Shown here one piece after another: positions 8,128-16,472 of a stretch of DNA of 64,000 bases; the stretch's first letter is position 1, and every line of letters begins with the position of its first letter. The stretch is from a virus, in the IMG/VR virus record IMGVR_UViG_3300017977_000066, positions 62,001 through 126,000 of that record, one strand, 5' to 3'. Made by a program: the position numbers and the translations under genes. Under the pieces are notes generated by a model, which searched no databases, was not told where the DNA came from, and worked only from the letters and a program-made list of their open reading frames with translations.

Positions 8128-9045
8128 TTATGCAGAAGGAGTTAGAGGAGCAGTTCTTGTACCTTCGTAGTTAACATCATCATCAGTAGGTGCATCTAAA
8201 GAAGCTTCTATCTTATCAGTAGGTAATAAAATATCTTCACTATCTACAGACCATAGTTTTAAGTTATTTAAAACAGTTACTGCTAGTTGTTTAACACGCT
8301 TGTTAGTAGAAGGGATAGCAAAACCACCAAGGTCTAAACTGATCTCTTTAACTTCTCTACCACTATTCTTATCTTTCTTACCAGTTATATCAGGGTTAGA
8401 TGTAGGGAATAGATTAGATACCAACCAAGCATGGATAGGAGTTCGGTATAATGGATCTGGTTCTATGAATAGAACAGTCATTGTATACCAATCTGCAGTC
8501 CAAGCTTTAGGAAGCACATCAGCAGCAGTTATACGAGTTATGAGAGGAGCTTTAAGATCTGGATCCATCATACCGTATCTGATCCAAGTATCTAATAGGA
8601 TCTCAAATGGTGTTCCATACTTCTCTGTTAATGTAATACTAACAGACGTAGTTTCTCTTTTAACATCAGCTATCTCTTTAAAAGAAGCACCTGATAGACC
8701 TAACTCATGTTCACTAGTCTCTACATTTAATGAAGCATTAAGCCCATCTATAGTTTTAGCATGTACTTCTACCATAGCTTTAACAGCAGTCTTCCAATCT
8801 TTAGGGTTAGCCAATAGATCGAACATTCTAGGTACTTGCATAACGATAGGTATAAGGTCTCGTTTAGAATAAGCTTGCTCATTCATCCACTCATGGATAG
8901 CAGCGTCATTATTAACACCACCTATCCTAGGAAGTAAACCCCACTGACCACCTTTATTAATATCTATGGCAGGAACCTCTGGATATGTCATACCAGAGTT
9001 TATTTCATTTGCCAAGTCTATGATTTTTACATTTTCAACAGCCAT
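8128..9045 (-). CDS. Tail tube protein, phiKZ-like
   Basis: A 305-aa protein lying directly downstream of the sheath gene, the same order and size as the phiKZ gp29/gp30 sheath-tube pair. The N terminus has a GGQWGLLPRIGG segment and an IHEWMNEQAYSKRDLIP segment. The middle carries SVSITLTEKYGTPFEILLDTW, with beta-strand character as expected of a gp19-like fold, then MTVLFIEPDP. The tube is the inner channel of the contractile tail. There is no promoter of its own. The 50-base gap to the sheath holds a TTTTA repeat, so it is probably translated from the sheath transcript. Confidence 0.78.
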   Translation of the reverse strand: MAVENVKIIDLANEINSGMTYPEVPAIDINKGGQWGLLPRIGGVNNDAAIHEWMNEQAYSKRDLIPIVMQVPRMFDLLANPKDWKTAVKAMVEVHAKTIDGLNASLNVETSEHELGLSGASFKEIADVKRETTSVSITLTEKYGTPFEILLDTWIRYGMMDPDLKAPLITRITAADVLPKAWTADWYTMTVLFIEPDPLYRTPIHAWLVSNLFPTSNPDITGKKDKNSGREVKEISLDLGGFAIPSTNKRVKQLAVTVLNNLKLWSVDSEDILLPTDKIEASLDAPTDDDVNYEGTRTAPLTPSA

Positions 9046-9056
9046 CTTAAAATCCT

Positions 9057-9085
9057 TAATTTTATTTTATTTTATTTTATTTATA
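9057..9085. repeat. TTTTA microsatellite between sheath and tube genes
   Basis: About five tandem TTTTA units lie in the sheath-tube gap, read as TAAAA on the coding strand just upstream of the tube ribosome-binding site. An A-rich leader may enhance translation of the tube, which is needed in high copy. Confidence 0.6.
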
Positions 9086-9087
9086 AG

Positions 9088-9107
9088 GAGGATACTTACA
9101 TATCCTC
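9088..9107 (-). promoter_or_regulatory. Small hairpin at the end of the sheath gene
   Basis: A seven-base stem, GAGGATA with TATCCTC, with a six-base loop overlaps the sheath stop region. No T tract follows on the minus strand, so it is more likely a partial attenuator or processing site than a full terminator. Confidence 0.35.
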
Positions 9108-11222
9108 TTTATTCCACGCCTCGATATAGTGTGTCATTACAGTTTTCATAACATTACCATAAAGTTTACTTGCTACAGTCCAGCTATAACCTCTTTGTTC
9201 ATCAAAGTCAGTTATCATTGCTTTAACAGAAGTCTCTATGATATAAGCGAATTTACCATCCAACTCATTATTCATCCAAGTCTCTACTTCGTCAATGAAC
9301 TCACTAGGAGTAGAACTAACATCACCAGTAAATTTTCTAAATGCAGCAGCTGCTACTTTTTCTGTAGTAGTTAAAGCTAAGGCCATGAAGATATTGTTAA
9401 GAACAGATGTATCATTATCATATACAGATTGCATAGCAGGGAATGAATAAGCTCTTAAGTCATATGGTTGTGCCCATATAAGACCTACATTCCATAGATC
9501 AGGTTTGATACCAGCTGGAATAAAAGACGGTTGGATGTTAGAATAGTTAAGAATGATATTTCTATCACCTCTATCGAACATAAGTTCTTTCTTCCATTTT
9601 TGTCCACCCATCATTCTAGCAGTCTTATAAGCTATATCCATGATTAAACCATAGCGTCTATTCTCAGGATCTAAGTTATCATTACCACTACCATTAACAA
9701 CCATACCTCTAGCAACAGGAGTACCAAAATATGTAGACTCAGGAGCTAAACTTAACGCAGCTTTAAGGTTAAGACCTATAGCTCTATCGGTTACTAGATC
9801 AACATACTTCTCATTCATATTGTCTTCTCTAGTACTAAGACCTACAAAAGTATCTTTTCTTACAGCGATAAAATCAACAAGAGATTTCTTAGTAGGTAAT
9901 GTAAAACCAGAATCATATGTAGCATTCTCTAAGTTAACAGCAGGATCCATAACTTCACTATTTTTATCTAGGAATTTCTCCATGATTCTATTAACACCAG
10001 CTTCTAATGTTGTCTCGTTAAGAGTACCATCTTTACCAGCACCAAGATATAGTGGAGTAGATTTACTCATATAAGTTTCACTTTGGCCAGCTGCTAATGT
10101 AACAGCAGTATCGTCCATCTTATATGTAAATGCAGGAACTCTTTTCGTAGACATAGCTGTGAATACATTAACGATACCAAATTGGTCATCTATATTAGAA
10201 GTAGATACGAAGTCTAACCATGTAGAAGTATTCATTACAGTACCGTCTAAAGTAGTTACATCGGCATTGATGAAGTCTTTTTCAACTTCTAAGATCTCTT
10301 TAGTTAATAGATCGAAGTTAGTTTGGTATACATAAGGATCTTCTATATTAGGATATACTAAGTCTCTTAATGGATTCTCAAGGTTGTACCAGTTATCAGT
10401 AACATCTTTTAAAGAGATAGGCATGTTAGTAACTGGATCTTTAGCACTCTTTTTAAATACGAATTGTTGTGATTCAGAACCGAAAAGGCTTTTGATAGGA
10501 ACACCAGTAGCAGTTTCATCAGCTCTCTTAAACATATAGAACTCGTATGGTAAAGATAGTGTACCTTCTATGTAAGAAGTATTAACATTATCAGCAGTAG
10601 GTAAGTTAAACGTAAAACCTATATTGTTATATGGTTTACCTTTATATTTAGCTCTTACTTCTACTAGTGGATACATAACAGATGTGTTACCATTAGCATC
10701 TTGCATATAACCTGGTTTACTCATCTTAGTCCCCATGTCGATATCTACATCTTCTTGGTTAACTTCAGTGATAACTTTTAATCTATAACCTTGTACTGTA
10801 GAAGCTACTATAGGGTCACCATTACCATCAATAGCGATGCTACCATCTAGGTTACGAGTATATACGTCAACATCGTCTTTAATGATATCTAAGTATGTAG
10901 TAACATTAGCGATAGTATCATTGTCATCAGGAACGATACGCCAGTACATCATGGCATTGCCAGCAGCTGACATCAATTCAGCAAGTCTTGTTGTGTGTGT
11001 GTAATATGGTTGATTTCTATCGAAAGTCTCTTTACCATATAGGCCTATTAACCTAGCACCATCTACTAGTTCCTTAGTTAAGTAAGGTCCTTTAGAAGCA
11101 AAACCCATTACCATAGGTAAGTGTGTAGGAATTTCTATAGGTCTGGGCGGGGTTGGTTTTAAACTCTTGTCATCAGTACCTAATTGTACTATTTGCGGTG
11201 AAGCATTAACTATCAAGTTCAT
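9096..11222 (-). CDS. Contractile tail sheath protein, phiKZ-like
   Basis: A 708-aa protein close in length to phiKZ gp29 (about 695 aa). Sheath-type features include the early segment PTHLPMVMGFASKGPYLTKE, and a conserved C-terminal half with ENRRYGLIMDIAYKTARMMGG, LIWAQPYDLRAYSFPAMQSV, a VLNNIFMALALTTTEKVAAAAF helix and a terminal SKLYGNVMKTVMTHYIEAW. These match the C-terminal sheath fold that mediates subunit contacts. It contracts around the tube during infection. The tube gene follows. Upstream there is no class B motif; a tandem CGATCAT repeat occupies the promoter region instead. A terminator separates it from the preceding 600-aa gene. Confidence 0.85.
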   Translation of the reverse strand: MNLIVNASPQIVQLGTDDKSLKPTPPRPIEIPTHLPMVMGFASKGPYLTKELVDGARLIGLYGKETFDRNQPYYTHTTRLAELMSAAGNAMMYWRIVPDDNDTIANVTTYLDIIKDDVDVYTRNLDGSIAIDGNGDPIVASTVQGYRLKVITEVNQEDVDIDMGTKMSKPGYMQDANGNTSVMYPLVEVRAKYKGKPYNNIGFTFNLPTADNVNTSYIEGTLSLPYEFYMFKRADETATGVPIKSLFGSESQQFVFKKSAKDPVTNMPISLKDVTDNWYNLENPLRDLVYPNIEDPYVYQTNFDLLTKEILEVEKDFINADVTTLDGTVMNTSTWLDFVSTSNIDDQFGIVNVFTAMSTKRVPAFTYKMDDTAVTLAAGQSETYMSKSTPLYLGAGKDGTLNETTLEAGVNRIMEKFLDKNSEVMDPAVNLENATYDSGFTLPTKKSLVDFIAVRKDTFVGLSTREDNMNEKYVDLVTDRAIGLNLKAALSLAPESTYFGTPVARGMVVNGSGNDNLDPENRRYGLIMDIAYKTARMMGGQKWKKELMFDRGDRNIILNYSNIQPSFIPAGIKPDLWNVGLIWAQPYDLRAYSFPAMQSVYDNDTSVLNNIFMALALTTTEKVAAAAFRKFTGDVSSTPSEFIDEVETWMNNELDGKFAYIIETSVKAMITDFDEQRGYSWTVASKLYGNVMKTVMTHYIEAWNKEDM

Positions 11223-11249
11223 CTTTAATCCTTTATATGTTTAGTTGTG

Positions 11250-11265
11250 CGATCATTACGATCAT
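11250..11265. repeat. Tandem CGATCAT repeat upstream of the sheath gene
   Basis: CGATCAT occurs at 11250-11256 and again at 11259-11265, a nine-base period close to one helical turn, about 30 bases upstream of the sheath start on the minus strand. It may be an activator or operator site for this highly expressed operon, which lacks the usual class B motif. Confidence 0.4.
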
Positions 11266-11275
11266 CATAGGATAA

Positions 11276-11323
11276 ATAAAAAAGCATATGTATAACATAG
11301 GGATTTTTAAATCCCTATGTTAT
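11276..11323 (-). terminator. Terminator after the 600-aa tail gene
   Basis: A perfect 13-base stem, ATAACATAGGGAT with ATCCCTATGTTAT, is followed on the minus strand by a T-rich run (plus-strand AAAAAAG at about 11279-11284). It isolates the sheath-tube operon from the upstream gene. Confidence 0.8.
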
Positions 11324-13125
11324 TATTGAAATTTAAAGAACTCTCTTTGATTGTTAACCATATCGTTAAGTAATAGGTATATCCTACCGTTCCTAGCCGA
11401 TATGAATTGTTGTAGTATAGCATCGCCATTATACCTTACTACTTTATTAGTTATCTTATAACCTTTCCTATCATAGATGAAGTAGTTAAGTCTATCAGTA
11501 GTATCTCCTAGCTTAAATACTACTACCTTATCATTTTTTAATCTAAAGCTTACTAAGTCTTTATTCTTAAAGTTAGTATGTATAGATAGTGCAGCCATTT
11601 TATAACCATCTAGTACATTAAAGAGCACACTCTTAAATGCATTAGTACCTTTAGGTAATATCACTACTTCAGTATCATTAACCTCAGATACAGAAACATC
11701 GGTTAGATCAGTATCACTAACATAAGTATTAACTAATGTAACTACCATAGCATCTAGGTCTAGTGTATAGAAGTTAACATTCTTACTATTAACTTTACTA
11801 ACACCTACTACATATAGGTTATCAGGCATCTCCATAACTTTCCTAATAACAGGAGTATCTATAACTATATCAGTAGTTAAGACAGTACCTAATGTTATAA
11901 TGTCTTTAAAAGGATCATAATCAAAACCAGTTAAAACTAATAAGCCATTACTATCTTTAGTTTGTATATAACCTTTAGTCTTAGTTACAAGTCTTAGAGT
12001 ATAATCTCCCGCGATACTTATGTTACTACCTTTTAATATAGTCATATGGTTATTCTGCTTATCGATGATATCGAATTCTAACTTATCGTCAGCCTGCTTG
12101 ATAGCTACTACGTTATTAAAGAACTCTTCTACATTAGCATTACCATCATAAATGTCGTTTTGATTATCACTTACTATAGATACAGGAGTTAGATTATTTT
12201 CATATACATAACCAAGATCAGGTATAAATTTCTCTTCTCTACCAGCTGTAGATATGAATATAAGATCAGTAGTAGTTTGTGTATTACCATTAGCATCAGT
12301 ATAGCTTAGATATAACTTAACTCTATATGACGAGTTTATAGATATGGTAACTGGTATAGTTAATGTATTACCAGCAGTATCTATATTAGCTAACTTAGTA
12401 CCATCTAAGGATAATAGTTCAGCACTATCTAAAGTAACAGCATATTCGGAAGTACTTAGTACTTTTAAAGTATTACTACCAGTGTAATCTAGGTCTAAAG
12501 TATTACCTTCTATGTTATAGAAAACTTTCTTAAGATAGTAAGCATCAAAAACAACTTTAGATAATGTAGAGTGTGAAGCTATGTTAACTGCCACTATGTT
12601 AAGTTTATAAATAGAAGCTAGGTCTACAGCATCAGAAGTTATAGTTATGATACCATCGTTATCATAGTAGTTAACTATCTCACCATACACTAATGTATTA
12701 CTATCATCATAGAGAGATATAGATGTACCTTCATATGCAACATTAGTCTTAGGCTCTGGTATAACTATAGTTATTTTCTCACCTGGTAAATATTCTACAT
12801 CTCTTATATACGGCTCCGAGATATTAAGCTCAGGTGTTAAGTAATCTTTAGTGTTAGACTCTTCGTTAAATATAGGTTTAGGTCCTATCCATACATCATT
12901 ACTTATACTAGCACCATCAGAGTCCTTAAGTCTCCTTAAAGATGATATATACCATATCTCACCTGTAGGGATTATTTTATCAACTTCCCAAAAGTCTAAA
13001 TAATCTGTACTTTCATCTATATTATCTTCTACTTCATTACCCTCTAGATCCCTAGTAAGTTTCCATGAGGTAGCATCATGTGTTAACTCACTATCATCTG
13101 GCCATTTAGGTATGTTAAATATCAT
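11323..13125 (-). CDS. Putative tail fibre/adhesin-type virion protein with Ig-like repeats, 600 aa
   Basis: A beta-rich protein with alternating hydrophobic strands and many T, S, N and D. Successive modules of about 90-100 residues between positions 90 and 400 look Ig-like (for example around EKITIVIPEP and NTLTIPVTISINSSYRVKL). The last 170 residues have repeated strand-turn patterns suggestive of a propeller or receptor-contact domain. It is probably an external tail or head fibre. A class B promoter lies just upstream, shared as a divergent region with the RecA-like gene. The Ig-like assignment is by eye and needs a profile or structure check. Confidence 0.5.
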   Translation of the reverse strand: MIFNIPKWPDDSELTHDATSWKLTRDLEGNEVEDNIDESTDYLDFWEVDKIIPTGEIWYISSLRRLKDSDGASISNDVWIGPKPIFNEESNTKDYLTPELNISEPYIRDVEYLPGEKITIVIPEPKTNVAYEGTSISLYDDSNTLVYGEIVNYYDNDGIITITSDAVDLASIYKLNIVAVNIASHSTLSKVVFDAYYLKKVFYNIEGNTLDLDYTGSNTLKVLSTSEYAVTLDSAELLSLDGTKLANIDTAGNTLTIPVTISINSSYRVKLYLSYTDANGNTQTTTDLIFISTAGREEKFIPDLGYVYENNLTPVSIVSDNQNDIYDGNANVEEFFNNVVAIKQADDKLEFDIIDKQNNHMTILKGSNISIAGDYTLRLVTKTKGYIQTKDSNGLLVLTGFDYDPFKDIITLGTVLTTDIVIDTPVIRKVMEMPDNLYVVGVSKVNSKNVNFYTLDLDAMVVTLVNTYVSDTDLTDVSVSEVNDTEVVILPKGTNAFKSVLFNVLDGYKMAALSIHTNFKNKDLVSFRLKNDKVVVFKLGDTTDRLNYFIYDRKGYKITNKVVRYNGDAILQQFISARNGRIYLLLNDMVNNQREFFKFQ

Positions 13126-13130
13126 AGCTA

Positions 13131-13156
13131 ATCCTTATAAACTAATTTTTTCAAAA
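13131..13156 (-). promoter_or_regulatory. Class B promoter of the 600-aa gene
   Basis: On the minus strand TTTTGAAAAAATTAGTTTAT is followed by AAGGA and then the ATG at 13125, a good match to the class B pattern. Confidence 0.65.
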
Positions 13157-13202
13157 GATACTCATGACCACACATATCCTTTATGGTTACTACTTCTTAT
13201 AA

Positions 13203-13219
13203 TGAAAATATAAAAGGAG
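13203..13219 (+). promoter_or_regulatory. Weak class B-like element and ribosome-binding site
   Basis: TGAAAATATAAAAGGAG leads into the ATG at 13225. The spacing between TGAA and AAGGAG is shorter than in typical copies. The AAGGAG decides the start of the RecA-like gene. Confidence 0.4.
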
Positions 13220-13224
13220 AAAAT

Positions 13225-14634
13225 ATGAATATTAAAGCACCTAACTTAATGTTCTCTAGACCACTTATAAATATAGGGATGCTGTCTGACATACCAACTG
13301 GTTCATTTATAACGGGTCCTAAGGGAGAAAGTATCTTGAATGGAGGTCTTTCAGGAGTTACTGGTATGGTTGGTACTGGTAATAGATTTAAGTCTACACT
13401 AGTTAACTATATGATGTTATCAGCTTCAGATAGGATGTCTGCATCTGGATTAGCAGCACCTATGCATACCTATGACACAGAAGACAACATGAGTCTTAAT
13501 GTGGATAGAATCAATAGTCTAGCAGAGAGATTCGTTAATATACCGGATGACCCACTCTATGACCAAGATGTATGGTCTTATATCTCTAAATCATCTATGA
13601 CAGCTGAAGAGTGGCTTAAACTACTTTATGAAGCTATAAGTAAGAAGATGGAAGATAAGAAACTACTTGTAACATATGACTCTTTTTACGATAGAGTTAT
13701 AAGAGCTAAGACTAAACTAATCAAACCTAGTTTTGTAGCTATAGATAGTTTAACAGAGTTAGAGTCAGCTACTACAGCTAATGTAGTTGTAGATGGTAAT
13801 ATAGAGTCTAGTAATACAGTATTCATGCAACAAGGATTATTTAAGACTAAACTTCTTAAAGATATGCCACGTATGTCTAATAAAGCTAATATCTATTTCT
13901 TCTTAACCGCACACGTTGGTAAAGAGATAGATATGGCTTCTGGTCCTTATGCTCCTAAACCTACAAGATCTCTACAGTTCATTAAGCAAGGAGATAAGAT
14001 AAAAGGTGTTAGTGACAAACTCTATTTCTTAACATCTCATTTGTGGCAATCTGCAGCTTCTAAACCTCTACTGAACCCATCTACTAAAGAACCTGAGTAT
14101 CCTCTTAATGAGAAAGACAATAAAACCGATCTTAACATAGTAAGTCTTATCATGCTTAGATCTAAATCAGGTCCTAGTGGTATAAGTATAGATGTTATAG
14201 TTAGTCAGAAAGAAGGACTATTACCATCGTTATCTGAGTTCCACTACATTAAAACTATGAAGTATGGCTTAGAGGGTAATCTTAGAAGTTATGCATTAGA
14301 GCTATATCCAGAATGTAAGCTTTCTAGAACTACAGTTAGGAAGAAGATAGATGCTGACATTAAGTTAAGAAGAGCTCTTAACATCACAGCAGAGTTATTA
14401 CAGATGACTGTCTATATGAAGCAGTATAGTAAATACTTCTGTACTCCTAAAGAGCTCTATGAGGGTATAAAAAGCAAAGGTTATGATTGGGATGATATCT
14501 TAGAGCATACAAGAGGCTGGTGGACTATCAAGAACTATGATACTGAAACTAAGTTCCTATCCACATTAGACTTATTAAAAATGAATGCTGATGAGTATAA
14601 ACCATTTTGGTTAAAAAATAAGAAAGGAAAATAA
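13225..14634 (+). CDS. RecA/UvsX-like recombinase ATPase
   Basis: A 469-aa P-loop ATPase. ATG at 13225 is preferred over an in-frame TTG-type start at 13183 because AAAGGAG lies ahead of it. Walker A is GTGNRFKST (residues 50-58), reminiscent of the T4 UvsX loop, and Walker B is FVAID (170-174) followed by SLTELES. The C-terminal 120 residues look like a helical DNA- or partner-binding domain. It is expected to form filaments on single-stranded DNA for recombination-dependent replication or repair. phiKZ also encodes a UvsX-like protein. A DnaB-like helicase is a weaker alternative. The following gene overlaps by one base, so at least those two are coupled. Confidence 0.65.
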   Translation: MNIKAPNLMFSRPLINIGMLSDIPTGSFITGPKGESILNGGLSGVTGMVGTGNRFKSTLVNYMMLSASDRMSASGLAAPMHTYDTEDNMSLNVDRINSLAERFVNIPDDPLYDQDVWSYISKSSMTAEEWLKLLYEAISKKMEDKKLLVTYDSFYDRVIRAKTKLIKPSFVAIDSLTELESATTANVVVDGNIESSNTVFMQQGLFKTKLLKDMPRMSNKANIYFFLTAHVGKEIDMASGPYAPKPTRSLQFIKQGDKIKGVSDKLYFLTSHLWQSAASKPLLNPSTKEPEYPLNEKDNKTDLNIVSLIMLRSKSGPSGISIDVIVSQKEGLLPSLSEFHYIKTMKYGLEGNLRSYALELYPECKLSRTTVRKKIDADIKLRRALNITAELLQMTVYMKQYSKYFCTPKELYEGIKSKGYDWDDILEHTRGWWTIKNYDTETKFLSTLDLLKMNADEYKPFWLKNKKGK

Positions 14635-15035
14635 TGAGTAAAGAAACAACAGAAGCAGAGTACATGAGACTTAATGATGAGTTATATGATAAGGTAGAGA
14701 AGATCTATTTGGATAATGATGCTAATGGGGAACTTATGTTCAAGTTCCTATCTGCATTAAGAAATAGTAGTGGAGATCTCTTTAATGAACTTATGAAAGA
14801 GCTCTATACTTTAGATAAAGATATAGATAGGCGTAACTCCTCCATGCAGAAGATAACTATAAATAGAGTACTTATTAAATACCTTATGGTTATATCTGTA
14901 TACTCTGGCTTAGATGTTAATGCCGTATTAGTTAACTGTGCTAACGACATCGAAGATGACACCTGGCTTAATGGTGTACTGACTACGGTAGTACCAGTTC
15001 TTTTGAATAATTTAGATTTTAACAAGGAAAAGTGA
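14634..15035 (+). CDS. Hypothetical helical protein, 133 aa
   Basis: The ATG overlaps the stop of the RecA-like gene by one base (TAATG), with AAAGGAAA upstream. The protein is helical and acidic. Tight coupling to the ATPase suggests an accessory or mediator, but no family is recognised. Confidence 0.7.
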   Translation: MSKETTEAEYMRLNDELYDKVEKIYLDNDANGELMFKFLSALRNSSGDLFNELMKELYTLDKDIDRRNSSMQKITINRVLIKYLMVISVYSGLDVNAVLVNCANDIEDDTWLNGVLTTVVPVLLNNLDFNKEK

Positions 15036-15763
15036 TGGATTTAACATATAAAATAAAGAAGAGTGGCGATAGCAATGCTACTACTGATGCATTAGTAAAT
15101 ATGTCTATAGGTGTTCATTTACCTATATTAACATTAACATCTACGTTTATAGACAGATGTATAGTTCATGAAGATAACGCGCCAAGTAACTCTAGTGATA
15201 ATGTATTATATAACAATGAAACTGGTAATGAACTAGATGTTATCTTAAATGCTTCATTAGGCTATACTACTAACGAAAGTGTATTGACTCTAGATAAAGA
15301 TACTAAGAGATTATATCTAGTACCTGGTATTAATGATATCAAACCCTCTCAGTTCTCTAATAGATCAGTAGTTTTACAATCTATGGCTGTAGGTGCTACT
15401 ACACAACATTATAACTCGGGTGAGAAGATATCTCTAGGTACTGATAGTAGACTTAATGATGTAGTATTTGACTCTAATGTACTAATGCCACTAACTGGTG
15501 CTAAAATAATAACACTAGCTATAAGAGGCATGGATGTTGGTAATGAGACTTTTAACTTAAGACAAGACCTTGCTGGACATAACCATAAAGTAGCATTAGA
15601 TGCTAGATTAGTTTCATTATTAGAACTAGATGTAGTTAACTCTGGTTTAGATATCAGCGAGATGGTTTTATATACTATCTTATCAGATGCTTTTTCTCAT
15701 CAGAGATTAAGATATGTAGGTAAAGATACTACTGTAGATAAAATCTATATCCCTCTCTATTAA
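15035..15763 (+). CDS. Hypothetical beta-rich protein, 242 aa
   Basis: ATG at 15035 overlaps the previous stop as TGATG. A GTG at 15032 is possible but sits too close to AAGGAAA. The protein appears beta-rich in the first 150 residues and helical at the end, with no recognised motif. It belongs to the four-gene operon starting with the RecA-like gene. Confidence 0.7.
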   Translation: MDLTYKIKKSGDSNATTDALVNMSIGVHLPILTLTSTFIDRCIVHEDNAPSNSSDNVLYNNETGNELDVILNASLGYTTNESVLTLDKDTKRLYLVPGINDIKPSQFSNRSVVLQSMAVGATTQHYNSGEKISLGTDSRLNDVVFDSNVLMPLTGAKIITLAIRGMDVGNETFNLRQDLAGHNHKVALDARLVSLLELDVVNSGLDISEMVLYTILSDAFSHQRLRYVGKDTTVDKIYIPLY

Positions 15764-15773
15764 GGTTTAGATA

Positions 15774-16439
15774 ATGGCTAAAAGAAAAGCAGCAGAGAAA
15801 TACATCATAGATATGATAACAGAGTTAACCGGTACAGATTTCAATAAGAATCTATATCTTAACTTGTTTAAATCTATGAATGATAAAGAGTTCCATGAGT
15901 TCATGGTTAAGCTTAGAGATGGTGACATATTGAATGTTATAGTACCACATGATAGAGGTGCTACTAAGATATCAGTAGAGCATAACTTCTCTATGTATAA
16001 GAAGCTAGGTAAAGAGTTCTTCCAACACCTTACTTATACCTCTAAAGATAAAGAGACTCCTGATATTAAAAGTAAGTATAAATACTATATGCTTTTATTA
16101 CCATTTAGAAGAACTAAACAAACCCATGAGAAAGGTTTAGCTGTAGCTGAAAATGATAAACAAACTGATGCTTTAACTGGGCAAGCTATTAATGGTAGTA
16201 AAACTACTAAGCTTAACTTTCAAGAGCTTCAGGTATTAAGTGGTATGGGTTTATCTAAATCTGCTTCTGAGCTATTTTCAGATAGAGGTGGTAGTACCTC
16301 AGGTAGAGTACTTAAACAGTCACTTATGAAACATGGTGTAGCCTCTAAAGCTACATTAGATAACTATGATAAAGATGTGCTTTCTACGTCTACACTTAAG
16401 TCATATTTTAATGGCATGCATTTAAAAATTAATCCTTAG
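15774..16439 (+). CDS. Possible RNA polymerase beta-subunit C-terminal fragment, 221 aa
   Basis: The middle of this protein reads YYMLLLPFRRTKQTHEKG, later LTGQAINGSKTTKLNFQELQ, then VLSGMGLSKSASEL. Order and spacing recall the end of bacterial RNAP beta, where a YMLKL segment is followed by a GGKA-type turn and then RFGEMEVWAL and a LxELL helix. phiKZ-like phages carry split RNAP subunits, so a separate C-terminal piece is conceivable. The resemblance is weak, and the gene sits with recombination genes rather than polymerase genes. Otherwise it is a hypothetical protein. It ends the operon at a hairpin. Confidence 0.4.
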   Translation: MAKRKAAEKYIIDMITELTGTDFNKNLYLNLFKSMNDKEFHEFMVKLRDGDILNVIVPHDRGATKISVEHNFSMYKKLGKEFFQHLTYTSKDKETPDIKSKYKYYMLLLPFRRTKQTHEKGLAVAENDKQTDALTGQAINGSKTTKLNFQELQVLSGMGLSKSASELFSDRGGSTSGRVLKQSLMKHGVASKATLDNYDKDVLSTSTLKSYFNGMHLKINP

Positions 16440-16464
16440 TACATAGAGACTTCTCTATGTACTA
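16437..16464. terminator. Hairpin between convergent genes
   Basis: TAGTACATAGAGA and TCTCTATGTACTA form a near-continuous palindrome around a short loop, covering the stop codon of the 221-aa gene. The minus-strand gene converges from the right nine bases away. Confidence 0.75.
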
Positions 16465-16472
16465 GGTGTTAG

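Noticed and set aside
9057-9085. CRISPR-like or functional repeat array at the TTTTA run
   Set aside because: The unit is only five bases, without spacers; it is a simple microsatellite.
15774-16439. Small terminase subunit
   Set aside because: No helix-turn-helix is evident, and no large terminase gene lies nearby.
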